In this document: positions 42,962-51,550 of the stretch, in pieces | Layout of the letters: the number at the start of each line of letters is the position of its first letter | Numbering within the stretch: the stretch's first letter is position 1 | Assembly (NCBI GenBank): GCA_964396165.1 | Contig: CAYNEF010000001.1 | Span: 1 to 64,000, forward strand | Source: CALCZU01 sp964396165 | GTDB taxonomy: Bacteria > Bdellovibrionota > FAC87 > UBA2466 | Direction: 5' to 3' | Length of the DNA stretch: 64,000 nucleotides | The notes under the pieces: model-generated | What the model was told of the DNA's origin: nothing | Databases searched by the model: none | What the model saw: only the letters and a program-made list of their open reading frames with translations | Program-made: the position numbers and the translations under genes

Positions 42962-45352
42962 ATGAAATCATGCTGTTCAATGGATAAAGAAACCAAACCT
43001 AGCGAAACTAAGACAATCGATCCTATTTGTGGAATGACGGTTGATCCCAATACTTCGATAAACTCAAGATACCAGGGACACGACTATTATTTTTGTAGTC
43101 CCCATTGCAAAAAGAAATTTGATACGGATCCACTCCCTTATCTAAATAAAAAAGAGGAAAAGAAACATCCTCATGTGCTTAGTACGAGCAAAGATACATT
43201 ACGAGCGCGAGATCAGAGCGCGGTTTATACCTGCCCGATGCATCCGGAGATTAAACAACAAGGTCCCGGTAATTGCCCAATTTGTGGGATGGCACTCGAG
43301 CCCTTGGAAGTATCCCTTGTAGAAACCGAAAATCCAGAACTGACGAGTATGGCAAAACGGCTTAAATTTGCCGCCCCAGTGTCCATTCCTCTTCTCCTTC
43401 TCGGGATGAGTGAAATGATTCCGGGGGTTTCTCATTGGGAATGGATCTATTCGACACCGATGCGGTTTGCTCAAGCAACTTTAGCCACTCCTGTAGTTTT
43501 ATGGGCAGGATTTCCTTTTTTTGAGCGTGCCTTCGAGTCGGTAAAAAATCGCAAACCGAATATGTTCACTCTAATAGGACTAGGTACGGGAGCAGCATAC
43601 CTCTATAGCGTTTTCGCCCTACTTTTTCCTGATCTTTTTCCCAATGATTTTAAATCTCACTCTGGCGAAATCAGTCTGTATTTTGAAGCTGCGGCGGTTA
43701 TTATAACCCTCGTCCTTCTGGGACAGGTTTTGGAACTTCGTGCGCGCGGGAAGACAAGTGCAGCTATTCAGGCCCTTATGAAATTAGCGCCCAAATCAGC
43801 TCGAATTATACGATCCGATGGAACAGAAGAAGATACACCAATTGAAAATATTCATTTGGAAGATAAGTTACGGGTTCGGCCAGGCGAACAAATCCCTGTC
43901 GATGGGATCATTCTGGAAGGCAATTCTTCCATAGATGAATCTATGCTCACAGGGGAAAGCCTTCCTGTCGAAAAGGCAGTCGCAGACAAGGTTTCTGCCG
44001 GGACAGCTAACCAAACAGGAAGTTTTGTCATGGTCGCAAAGAGTGTAGGTAAAAATACTCTTCTTGCAAAAATAGTGAAAATGGTGAGCGAAGCCCAAAG
44101 AAGCCGTGCTCCTATTCAACGACTTGCGGACACAGTCGCCTCTTACTTTGTCCCGCTAGTAGTACTAATCGCCATTGTTACTGCCGTCGTATGGGCTATC
44201 TTTGGCCCCTCTCCTTCCTATAGTTACGCACTAGTGAACGCAGTCGCCGTACTTATTATCGCGTGCCCCTGTGCTTTGGGGCTTGCAACACCCATGTCCA
44301 TCATGGTCGCTACCGGAAAAGCCGCAGAAGTGGGTATTCTCTTTCGAAATGCAGAGGCACTCGAACTCTTTGAAAAAGTGGATACGTTGGTATTCGATAA
44401 AACAGGAACCTTGACCCAAGGAAAACCCAAACTCATTACCCTACAAACCTTATCTCCATTTAAGGAAAACGAAGTCCTTGAGTTCGCAGCTAGTTTAGAA
44501 AAAGCTAGCGAACACCCGCTCGCCCAAGCCGTATTGAACTCAGCAAAGGAAAAGGGAATAGTTAAGTTATTGCCTGTAGTAGATTTTAAATCTCTTACAG
44601 GTAAAGGGATACTAGGTTTTATCAACCAGAAACAAGTTGTACTGGGAAATGAAAAAGCTCTTAGAGAGTTTAATATTAGCTCAGAAGAATTATTTGAAGA
44701 TGCAAAATCACTACGAGAAACAGGACAAACAGTACTTTTTCTTTCAGTAAGTGGAAAATTAGCAGGGTTATTAGGTGTCGCTGATCCCATTAAGGAAAGT
44801 ACGCCTGAAGCAATTAAGCTTCTCAAAGAAAGTGGACTACACCTTGTTATGCTATCGGGAGACAATCAAAAAACTGCTGAGGCTGTTGCTAAGAAACTTG
44901 GGATCGATGAAGTGCATGCAGATGTATTACCTGACAAAAAGAGTTTCATCATCGAGGAGCTCCAAAGAAAAGGAAGAAAAGTAGCGATGGCAGGAGATGG
45001 GGTAAATGATGCTCCAGCTCTTGCAAAAGCCGATGTGGGAATCGCAATGGGAAGCGGTGCAGATGTGGCGATAGAAAGCGCCGGCGTCACTCTTGTCCAA
45101 GGGGATTTAAGGGGCATTGTACGTGCAAGAAAGTTAAGCCAGATTACGATTCGTAATATCAAGCAAAACTTGTTTTTCGCATTTGGCTACAATTTCTTAG
45201 GAGTTCCCATTGCCGCAGGATTGCTTTACCCCTTTTTCGGATTCCTTCTCAATCCCATGATTGCGAGCGCTGCAATGAGTTTGAGTTCCGTCTCAGTGAT
45301 TACAAACTCACTGAGACTTCGAAAAGTCCATTTTAAGGGAGATTACTTATGA
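42962..45352 (+). CDS. copA: Copper-translocating P1B-type ATPase
   Basis: A 796-residue P1B-1 ATPase. N-terminal metal-handling parts: SCCS at residues 3-6, a YHS domain (DPICGMTVDP, then YYFCSPHCKKKFD), and a CPMHP/CPICGM heavy-metal-binding domain (to about 115). Core: TGESLPVEK, the membrane CPC motif (ACPCALGLATP), DKTGTLT with the phosphorylated Asp, SEHPLA, and GDGVNDAPAL. FGYN in TM7 and MSLSS in TM8 are P1B-1 copper signatures. It exports Cu(I) to the periplasm. I start at the ATG at 42962, after AAGGAG. It overlaps the outer-membrane gene downstream by four bases. Confidence 0.93.
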   Translation: MKSCCSMDKETKPSETKTIDPICGMTVDPNTSINSRYQGHDYYFCSPHCKKKFDTDPLPYLNKKEEKKHPHVLSTSKDTLRARDQSAVYTCPMHPEIKQQGPGNCPICGMALEPLEVSLVETENPELTSMAKRLKFAAPVSIPLLLLGMSEMIPGVSHWEWIYSTPMRFAQATLATPVVLWAGFPFFERAFESVKNRKPNMFTLIGLGTGAAYLYSVFALLFPDLFPNDFKSHSGEISLYFEAAAVIITLVLLGQVLELRARGKTSAAIQALMKLAPKSARIIRSDGTEEDTPIENIHLEDKLRVRPGEQIPVDGIILEGNSSIDESMLTGESLPVEKAVADKVSAGTANQTGSFVMVAKSVGKNTLLAKIVKMVSEAQRSRAPIQRLADTVASYFVPLVVLIAIVTAVVWAIFGPSPSYSYALVNAVAVLIIACPCALGLATPMSIMVATGKAAEVGILFRNAEALELFEKVDTLVFDKTGTLTQGKPKLITLQTLSPFKENEVLEFAASLEKASEHPLAQAVLNSAKEKGIVKLLPVVDFKSLTGKGILGFINQKQVVLGNEKALREFNISSEELFEDAKSLRETGQTVLFLSVSGKLAGLLGVADPIKESTPEAIKLLKESGLHLVMLSGDNQKTAEAVAKKLGIDEVHADVLPDKKSFIIEELQRKGRKVAMAGDGVNDAPALAKADVGIAMGSGADVAIESAGVTLVQGDLRGIVRARKLSQITIRNIKQNLFFAFGYNFLGVPIAAGLLYPFFGFLLNPMIASAAMSLSSVSVITNSLRLRKVHFKGDYL

Positions 45353-46707
45353 AACGTTTACTCTATTTTACTTTCTTTATTTCTTGCCTAACGTTTGCTG
45401 AGTCTGAGCATCCGGAAGAACACACTCACCACGAAGCTATGCAACATGAAGGACATGGCGACCACATGAAAAACCGAGGAAAAGTATTTCTTCTCCCTTC
45501 AGACTGTAATGATTTAGAAGTCTGGGACTCGGTGACAGCGATGTGTCTTCCTTATCCCAAGGGCCAGGATATGACTCACCTCATGCTACATGGGAATGTT
45601 TTTCTTTCTGGAATCGCTCAAAGCGGACCACGTGGTGATGATGCTATTGCGTCTACGCAAATGCTAATGGGTAATTTAGGAAAAACCTTTGGCGAAAGGC
45701 ACTACTTAAATCTCGGCATTATGACGACTCTGGAAAAATGGACGCTTCCACAAACAGGATATCCGCTTATTCTTCAAACGGGCGAATCCAATCATGACGG
45801 GAATCCTTATATCGACCACCAGCATCCCCATAACACACCTATAATGGGGCTCACTTTTTCCGATACGATTAGGCTCGGGAGTGGGGAAAATAAATCCCAC
45901 TTAAAAGCTTTCTTTTCTCCTCGTGGCCAAAGTACAGACGGTCCGATTACATTTATGCACCGTCCAACGAGCGTCGTACAACCTGATGCGCCGCTGGGGC
46001 ATCATATTGGCCAAGATGTCGGCCACATCACGAGTACCGTCATAGGGGCCTCACTGCGATTGAATACAACAGAACTACAAGCCTCAGTATTTAATGGCTC
46101 TGAACCTGAACCGGACGAAATTAACCTTCCTATTGGGACACCCAATTCCGGGGCAGTTCGCTTAGTGCAGTATTTTACTGAAGATTTTATCGGAATGGCC
46201 TCCATTGCTTATGTGAAAGATCCTCATGGCGGTGGGCATACAACTACTGCAGCGAAGACTTACGATGATGATGAGACCAGTGCTATCCGTTACTCGACTT
46301 CTTTTTATTCAAAGAATCATCTTTTTAATGATTGGCAGCTTTATAACAGTTTAATTTACGGTTCAATTCGAACATTCGGAGTCGATACGATGAGACACTC
46401 ATTTTCTTATGAATTTGTAGTTACTGATCAGCATTCGACAGTTTTTAGTAGAACAGAAGTGTTGCAAAGAATCGCCGCAGAACTTTCCATCCCTTCGGCT
46501 ACGGAACCGTTAAAGAGCGAATGGGTGGGGGCATTTACACTAGGTTATAGTTACCTGCTAAAAAATTGGGGTGCAATGCACTTAAATTTAGGTGCTTCAG
46601 TGACAAAAAGTTTCGTTCCTACTGCTTTTGCAGCGGAATATGGAGGAAATCCCTGGAGCGGAAAAGTTTTCCTTCAACTGAGTGGGATGGAAATGTGGAT
46701 GCAGTAA
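45349..46707 (+). CDS. Exported His/Met-rich outer-membrane-like protein
   Basis: A 452-residue exported protein coupled to copA by a four-base overlap. After the signal peptide comes a His-rich segment (HPEEHTHHEAMQHEGHGDHM) suited to metal binding. The rest is beta-rich, with further His clusters (DHQHPHNTP, GHHIGQDVGH). Similar proteins accompany CopA in several proteobacterial copper islands as putative outer-membrane proteins, but I do not know a proven function. It could take copper from the periplasm out of the cell. Confidence 0.7.
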   Translation: MKRLLYFTFFISCLTFAESEHPEEHTHHEAMQHEGHGDHMKNRGKVFLLPSDCNDLEVWDSVTAMCLPYPKGQDMTHLMLHGNVFLSGIAQSGPRGDDAIASTQMLMGNLGKTFGERHYLNLGIMTTLEKWTLPQTGYPLILQTGESNHDGNPYIDHQHPHNTPIMGLTFSDTIRLGSGENKSHLKAFFSPRGQSTDGPITFMHRPTSVVQPDAPLGHHIGQDVGHITSTVIGASLRLNTTELQASVFNGSEPEPDEINLPIGTPNSGAVRLVQYFTEDFIGMASIAYVKDPHGGGHTTTAAKTYDDDETSAIRYSTSFYSKNHLFNDWQLYNSLIYGSIRTFGVDTMRHSFSYEFVVTDQHSTVFSRTEVLQRIAAELSIPSATEPLKSEWVGAFTLGYSYLLKNWGAMHLNLGASVTKSFVPTAFAAEYGGNPWSGKVFLQLSGMEMWMQ

Positions 46708-46715
46708 TGCTTTTG

Positions 46716-47102
46716 TCAGGGGATGCTACAGATGGCAATTGCTCCAACTTTCGCTACGCAGCCGCCAGGGTCATGAGAATAGGGATACCCCGGATACAGA
46801 CACGGACGGCTGCTATTCATGACACAGCAACCCCAACTTAAATAGTTCTCATCAAATGATAGGACACCATGATCATCTTGGCATTTTTCCGTCAATATAC
46901 TTATTTGCTTGTTTAACCGGCTAGTCGCCAATGCCTTAATAGGAGGTTTATTGTATTTAGATCCCCGACCATAATCATAAATCTGCTTTTGCCATGCCAC
47001 CGATTCTTCCATTTCTGCGGTGCTTTTGCAGATTGCAATAGCCGATGAAATCATCGTAACAACGATAGACAATAGCATGAGACTACGCATGTGTTTCAAC
47101 AT
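46716..47102 (-). CDS. Exported hypothetical protein, 128 aa
   Basis: A 128-residue exported protein (signal peptide to about residue 24). The mature part has seven Cys (AICKS, KCQDD, WGCCVM, RPCLY, GGCV, AICSIP). GAGGAGG lies just before the ATG, a very strong ribosome-binding site. No family recognised. Convergent with the copA-linked gene. Confidence 0.6.
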   Translation of the reverse strand: MLKHMRSLMLLSIVVTMISSAIAICKSTAEMEESVAWQKQIYDYGRGSKYNKPPIKALATSRLNKQISILTEKCQDDHGVLSFDENYLSWGCCVMNSSRPCLYPGYPYSHDPGGCVAKVGAIAICSIP

Positions 47103-47150
47103 AGTATCCTCCTCTAAATGTTTATTATAACATGATTAATCGCAAAGCAT

Positions 47151-47984
47151 CTACGGCACCAGAACCGGTGTCGGCGTCGGTACAGGGGTTGGTTTTACCT
47201 GAAGAGAAAACTGATTAGTGTGGACGACACCTTTATATACGTATTGCATAAATAGCCCGTAATACCCCGATTTTTGAAAAAATATTTTCGTAATTTTGTC
47301 TGGGTCAATACCACCGACTGGATCCCCTCCGCCTGGGTGCGCATGTGCAAAATCGTTTTTGTCTGCTGAAATTCCCGCAATATGCATCTTCGCACCCAAA
47401 TATAACCCTAAGTCCTCAAAGGGAACTTCCACGCCATTTTGAAAAATTTTAAAATAAAACTGGCTAAGCTGTTTCTGAGTGGGTTCGAATCCGGGCACCG
47501 GAATAAAAGTCACCGTAAATTCACCATCTACAAAAGTCAGGTTTTGTTCGGGTTTTACGGGGGAAGTAGGAACCTGCTGCTCAGGAAACTCAACGAAGCG
47601 AGCGTCAAAGGAGACGGTCTTCGTCGTGATTTCATCCTCGGGTAAAAACTGAAGATACGTTCTATAATCGCCTGGGGTTTTAAGAAGTATTGAAATTTCC
47701 CAAACGCCTAGTGAAACCTCTTCAGGATGGACGTGCAAATACTCTTGAAAACCAGTATCAATTACCATCATATGAATGAGTTTTTCGTGTTCTATTTGCA
47801 TTTGAGCGGCAGAAAGCGGAACTGTGTCCGAACCGCGAAAGATGGAAAAATGTATTACTGTGTTCTGCCCCAGCTTTGGCCCCCCTTGGGGAAACGTATG
47901 TTCTACACGATACTTTGCCGCCAAGGCCGTCAGTTGAAAGCCAAAGAAACACAATATAAAACCAAGACGATATAAGCTCTTCAT
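47151..47984 (-). CDS. Exported protein with two tandem copper-island domains
   Basis: A 277-residue exported protein containing two similar domains. The first has EKLIHMMVIDTGFQEYLHVHPE, the second LGAKMHIAGISADKNDFAHAHPGG. Each shows a conserved His and Met pattern (H-M-x-I/M and HxHP) that could bind copper, and each then forms a beta-sandwich. It ends in a Pro/Thr/Val tail (PTPVPTPTPVLVP). Such domains are common in copper clusters. It lies 19 bases downstream of the cupredoxin-DUF3347 gene, and they share a transcript under CTTAAG repeats. Confidence 0.65.
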   Translation of the reverse strand: MKSLYRLGFILCFFGFQLTALAAKYRVEHTFPQGGPKLGQNTVIHFSIFRGSDTVPLSAAQMQIEHEKLIHMMVIDTGFQEYLHVHPEEVSLGVWEISILLKTPGDYRTYLQFLPEDEITTKTVSFDARFVEFPEQQVPTSPVKPEQNLTFVDGEFTVTFIPVPGFEPTQKQLSQFYFKIFQNGVEVPFEDLGLYLGAKMHIAGISADKNDFAHAHPGGGDPVGGIDPDKITKIFFQKSGYYGLFMQYVYKGVVHTNQFSLQVKPTPVPTPTPVLVP

Positions 47985-48003
47985 TTCAATCTCCTAAAAA
48001 AAA

Positions 48004-48780
48004 TTACCAAGGCTTTTTAGATCCACATGCGGGCATCGCTGATCCCATGTAGGGATTAGCTAATTTTTCAGCCTTGGGTTGTACCCAAAAGCCTCTATTT
48101 TTAGCAACCATCGGGCAGAAAAAGAGCTGCCAATCTAGTTTTAATTGAGCATCAGCGCGTATCAATTCAATTGCTGCGTCGCTCACTTTGATAAAAGCAA
48201 TCCTGACCGCATCAATATCTTCTGCAGTTTGAATTTCTTCAGTACCAGCAGCAATCGCAGTAATATTTTTTGTCTGTACTCCACTTGGGTTTTCAGAAAG
48301 CCATTTTGCAGATAGTTCATTAAGGTTTTTTGCTGCGGCCTTGGAAGCATCTACTTCATCTATCACGAGAGCATTATGTATCAAAGAATAGGTACTTAAT
48401 ACCTTACTAAAAGAAACTACCTCTTCTACTGTAACCGCATTTATCCAAAAATTTGCCTCTGATTCGTGGTCATGCAGAGGACCCGACTTCTCCGAGTCAT
48501 AAGCAGCTAACACATTAACACTAAGCGATCCGCCATTGGGTTTTATCGCTTTTGTATGTTTAAAAGGAATATCATCTTCTGTGTGGAGGGCGTGAGATAT
48601 AGAGTCGTGGTTTACAAACTTTATGGTATCTCCCACATGAACAGTCACTAGAGCATCTTTCGTATTCCAATCTGCTTTTTGAGTTCCTGCTTTGATATGA
48701 AATTCCACTGTCTGCCCAAAGCCGACAGCTCCCCAAAAAAAAGCTGCTAGAAACCACACTTGTTTACCGATGATTTGCAT
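48004..48780 (-). CDS. Cupredoxin fused to a DUF3347-like domain
   Basis: A 258-residue exported protein. The N-terminal domain (about 24-118) looks like a cupredoxin: HVGDTIKFVNHDSISHALHTED with the first copper His, and later GPLHDHESEANFW. The C-terminal domain (150-258) matches DUF3347: a helical pair, then LFFCPMVAKNRGFWVQ and ANPYMGSAMPACGS. DUF3347 is found with CusB-like copper efflux components and has Met/Cys/His copper ligands. Fusion of the two is unusual. It is preceded by three CTTAAG-type repeats. Confidence 0.7.
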   Translation of the reverse strand: MQIIGKQVWFLAAFFWGAVGFGQTVEFHIKAGTQKADWNTKDALVTVHVGDTIKFVNHDSISHALHTEDDIPFKHTKAIKPNGGSLSVNVLAAYDSEKSGPLHDHESEANFWINAVTVEEVVSFSKVLSTYSLIHNALVIDEVDASKAAAKNLNELSAKWLSENPSGVQTKNITAIAAGTEEIQTAEDIDAVRIAFIKVSDAAIELIRADAQLKLDWQLFFCPMVAKNRGFWVQPKAEKLANPYMGSAMPACGSKKPW

Positions 48781-48844
48781 ATTTACCCCTTTATTAGATT
48801 TAAAATAGTTAAGTTCAGTATCTCACCTAGAGAAAACCAAACAA

Positions 48845-48872
48845 CTTAAGAAAGGATTAAGACTTTCTTAAG
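48845..48872 (-). promoter_or_regulatory. Triple CTTAAG-type repeat upstream of the cupredoxin gene
   Basis: On the minus strand CTTAAG-N5-CTTAAT-N5-CTTAAG with a regular 11-bp period (48872 to 48845), ending 65 bases before the ATG. It is the longest array of the motif in the window and is directed at the cupredoxin-DUF3347 gene. Confidence 0.65.
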
Positions 48873-48887
48873 TAACCGCGTCAAAAG

Positions 48888-49934
48888 CTAGTCCGTATGC
48901 CCATTTTTCGAGCACTCAATCAAAAATGTTTTGTCATCTAAAGTTAGGCCTAGCGTAAAGTTCATTTGAGAACGTTTAGATTCAGGCTGGTCGTACTTAA
49001 TTAAAACATGCTCCTTATCACCAGCAATTGGGATCTTAATATTATTCGGTACACCAATTTTTACCATCTCATCTTCTTTTTTTAGCTTCATCTGGCTCGA
49101 TGCAGAGAGTACGTCCCCTACTACGTCATGAAACTCGTGCAAGTTATCAAAAATAGCCGCGAGTTCTGGAAACTCCTTTGTAAACTTTGGAGCTACCTGT
49201 CGGCTCATAGGCATCTCAGTTATATTATTAGCGGGATCCTCTGCCATCTTTTGAAATGTCTTAAGGACTTTTGCAAGAGCCGCATCTCTTTTAGGCCCTT
49301 CAGGTTCCATCAGAGCGTCGTAGATGGCTAATTGGTAATAGTGATAAGCCCAAATCAAACCATTGGCATTCGGAGCGCTCCTACGAAAGATCATGGAATA
49401 AGGTTGTCCTTCCATGAGTTGCATCATCGACTTACATTTCACTGGCAACGCTAAAGTAGGATAGCGTTGATACACTTCATTGAGCTGCTGTTTCAAAATT
49501 GATTTCGCTCTTTCAAGTGGCTCTGCTGCAATGACATCTGCGGAAACCCAGTGCAATTTATGAGACCAGGCGAACATATCCATGACCCAATTAAAATCCT
49601 TCGTAAAAAGAGGAGAAAGTGTTTCTTCCATAGGAGATTGTTTTGGGGGATCTGCTAAAATCTCCATTACTTGATCAAGTACAGATTTCTGAGGTGGTTC
49701 AACAGGGCCTTCAATAAATGAGAAGTCGAAATCTCCAGTTTGAGCATTACGCCATAGTTGCTCGTAAATAAGGGCATGCCCGTAATCAAAGGCCCAAAGC
49801 ATTTGAGCATAGCGGTAATGTTTTGTCAGAAAAGCATTATTGGAAGCAGGCAAAGGCATCCATTTATCTGTGACACTTGCTTGAGTCATACAGCCAAATA
49901 ACAAACAGCAACTAATTAGGAAGGTCTTAAACAT
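48888..49934 (-). CDS. Lipoprotein of unknown function in the copper island
   Basis: A 348-residue protein with signal peptide MFKTFLISCCLLFGC whose last Cys is a lipobox-type Cys (LLFGC), so a lipoprotein. The mature part is helical, and it contains Met- and His-rich stretches (KLHWVSADV, MMQLMEGQPYSM, YHYYQLA). I recognise no family. The gene is preceded by a CTTAAG-N5-CTTAAG pair at 49983-49999, putting it in the same regulon as copA. Confidence 0.6.
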   Translation of the reverse strand: MFKTFLISCCLLFGCMTQASVTDKWMPLPASNNAFLTKHYRYAQMLWAFDYGHALIYEQLWRNAQTGDFDFSFIEGPVEPPQKSVLDQVMEILADPPKQSPMEETLSPLFTKDFNWVMDMFAWSHKLHWVSADVIAAEPLERAKSILKQQLNEVYQRYPTLALPVKCKSMMQLMEGQPYSMIFRRSAPNANGLIWAYHYYQLAIYDALMEPEGPKRDAALAKVLKTFQKMAEDPANNITEMPMSRQVAPKFTKEFPELAAIFDNLHEFHDVVGDVLSASSQMKLKKEDEMVKIGVPNNIKIPIAGDKEHVLIKYDQPESKRSQMNFTLGLTLDDKTFLIECSKNGHTD

Positions 49935-49982
49935 TAGTTTATCCTCTTATCTTAGATTGAGCCTTTTTCCTGTGTTGTTCAA

Positions 49983-49999
49983 CTTAAGATAGCCTTAAG
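49983..49999. promoter_or_regulatory. CTTAAG direct repeats upstream of the 48888-49934 gene
   Basis: CTTAAG-ATAGC-CTTAAG with 11-bp period, 48 bases before the start codon of the lipoprotein gene and just downstream of the gene ending at 50004. Confidence 0.6.
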
Positions 50000-50003
50000 A
50001 CCG

Positions 50004-50831
50004 CTATGGCAGTATTACCGGAGATACCGCGCTCTGCCATCCTCCACCAATAAGGCGCATACAAATTGCTCCTTCTGTGTTCGGCACGGTAGCTCCCCAC
50101 TTACCGCTTGGAAGTGGTGTCACCATGACGCTGCTATAAGGATCTTTTTCTGGATCGAATTTTATTTTGCTACAAGAGGATTCCCCTTTGGATCTAAGCA
50201 TCAACTCTAACTTTAGATTTGCTATAAAAGGAACTTCCGCGAGTTGGCCACTAAGAAAGTAACCACCTCCAGCAGATGCGGCAGTGATTCTTTCTGGCGC
50301 TCTTAAAAGCATGGGGAACATGTAGAGATCGGAGGATTGCCCAAAATATCTTGCCTTGCCATTATTGTATTTTTTAACGATGAAATCAGTCATTACAAGT
50401 GTGAGCTCAACCACTCGGTCTTCGGGTTTCATAGTGCAACCTCCCTCAAGCGCCGAAACACGGAACTCATAATAAAACTCCTGCTGAGGGGTTAAAACAT
50501 TGATACGCGTAGCACGAATACAAGTTGCAATATGACGAGAATTTTCAATTCCAATCGTACCTTCTTGAGCTTGGTATACCCAACGCCGTACTTCTCCTGG
50601 TGCCGTTTCTTCGAAAGGGCTTTTTCCACTATCAAAGACAAGTGCCCCGAACTTTAAGTCCTGATACCCTCCACGTACATTCCCGACGAGTGTCGGAATA
50701 CTAAAATCGGCGGCCACTGGCATAATATCTGAAGGCAGTGGCGAAGGAGTAGCAAGAGCACTCCACTGCAAAAAAGCAGTAAGGAAAATAGTTAAAATTG
50801 CTAACCTATGTAGAACTTGCTTCATAATCAT
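50004..50831 (-). CDS. Exported hypothetical protein, 275 aa
   Basis: Exported protein (signal peptide ending near SALATP) with four Cys in the mature part and a beta-rich composition. No family recognised. Its ATG overlaps the stop of the upstream gene (ATGA), so it is coupled to it and belongs to the metal-island transcript. Confidence 0.6.
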   Translation of the reverse strand: MIMKQVLHRLAILTIFLTAFLQWSALATPSPLPSDIMPVAADFSIPTLVGNVRGGYQDLKFGALVFDSGKSPFEETAPGEVRRWVYQAQEGTIGIENSRHIATCIRATRINVLTPQQEFYYEFRVSALEGGCTMKPEDRVVELTLVMTDFIVKKYNNGKARYFGQSSDLYMFPMLLRAPERITAASAGGGYFLSGQLAEVPFIANLKLELMLRSKGESSCSKIKFDPEKDPYSSVMVTPLPSGKWGATVPNTEGAICMRLIGGGWQSAVSPVILP

Positions 50832-51319
50832 TGTGGACGAAAAATTTTATGGGCCTCCGTGATGATTGTTTCCAAGTCCGCTAAGGTATTTTTTAAAGGA
50901 GTAAAATCTCGTTTTTCAGGATCTGGTTTTGCAAACTCTGCTTGCAGTTGTTTTTCGGCATCAACCAACTTTGCCTTCGCCTTGTTTAGCTGCTCCGGAT
51001 ACTGAAACATTAACTCTTTTGCTTTTTCTGGTTCTTTTTTAGCCAACTCCTCAATAAATGGGGGGAGCATTTCCGTATCCTTACGATCAATCACTAGTTG
51101 CAACTCCGATTGAGCCGATCGCGCACGTACAATTCCTGCGAGAATCATTCCATCAGTGACGTCACCAGGAGTCGGTTTTTTTGCAGGTATTCCTATCGTC
51201 TGTGCATCTTGAGAAATAGCTTTCATCGTCGCTTGAAGAATTGGATTTACCTCATGTGATAAAGCAATGGTTGAACTAAGCACAATTCCTAAAATGAAAA
51301 CGGTTTTATTTTTAAACAT
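50828..51319 (-). CDS. Exported helical hypothetical protein, 163 aa
   Basis: Exported protein (signal peptide to about residue 21) with a four-helix-like, charged mature part (EVNPILQATMKAISQDAQTIG, then long Lys/Glu-rich helices). The composition recalls cytochrome b562-type or CpxP-like helical periplasmic proteins, but no clear family match can be made. It is the first gene of a two-gene operon. Confidence 0.6.
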   Translation of the reverse strand: MFKNKTVFILGIVLSSTIALSHEVNPILQATMKAISQDAQTIGIPAKKPTPGDVTDGMILAGIVRARSAQSELQLVIDRKDTEMLPPFIEELAKKEPEKAKELMFQYPEQLNKAKAKLVDAEKQLQAEFAKPDPEKRDFTPLKNTLADLETIITEAHKIFRPQ

Positions 51320-51411
51320 CGTTCCTCCCTATTCTTAATTTAGCAGCGTTTATGGCCACTACGAGTATCTTTACCTTAATTTTTCCAACAGTTGTTACTG
51401 GTTTTTCACAC

Positions 51412-51428
51412 CTTAATTCATTCTTAAT
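51412..51428. promoter_or_regulatory. CTTAAT direct repeats in a divergent metal-island region
   Basis: CTTAAT-N5-CTTAAT with 11-bp period, between the divergent helical-protein gene (start 51319) and cytochrome gene (start 51551). Single copies of CTTAAT also occur at 51334 and 51375. Either gene could be the target. Confidence 0.5.
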
Positions 51429-51496
51429 TTGCGTTCTTATCGATTTCACATGGACTATTTGGCACCACGCGCATGTAACGCCACTTGTCTAAACAA

Positions 51497-51513
51497 CTTA
51501 AGAAAATCTTAAT
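51497..51513 (+). promoter_or_regulatory. CTTAAG/CTTAAT direct repeats before the cytochrome gene
   Basis: CTTAAG-AAAAT-CTTAAT with 11-bp period, 38 bases upstream of the ATG at 51551. Because the site would fall inside a longer reading of the gene, it supports that ATG as the start. Confidence 0.6.
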
Positions 51514-51550
51514 TATCTCTTTTTGCGACGCTGACTCTATTATCAATAGT

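Noticed and set aside
44224..44865. 213-aa open frame antisense to copA
   Set aside because: Shadow of the highly conserved ATPase gene; no start signal or domain.
51485..51550. TTG start of the cytochrome gene at 51485
   Set aside because: It would put the metal-regulon repeats inside the gene and 22 extra residues before the lipoprotein signal.
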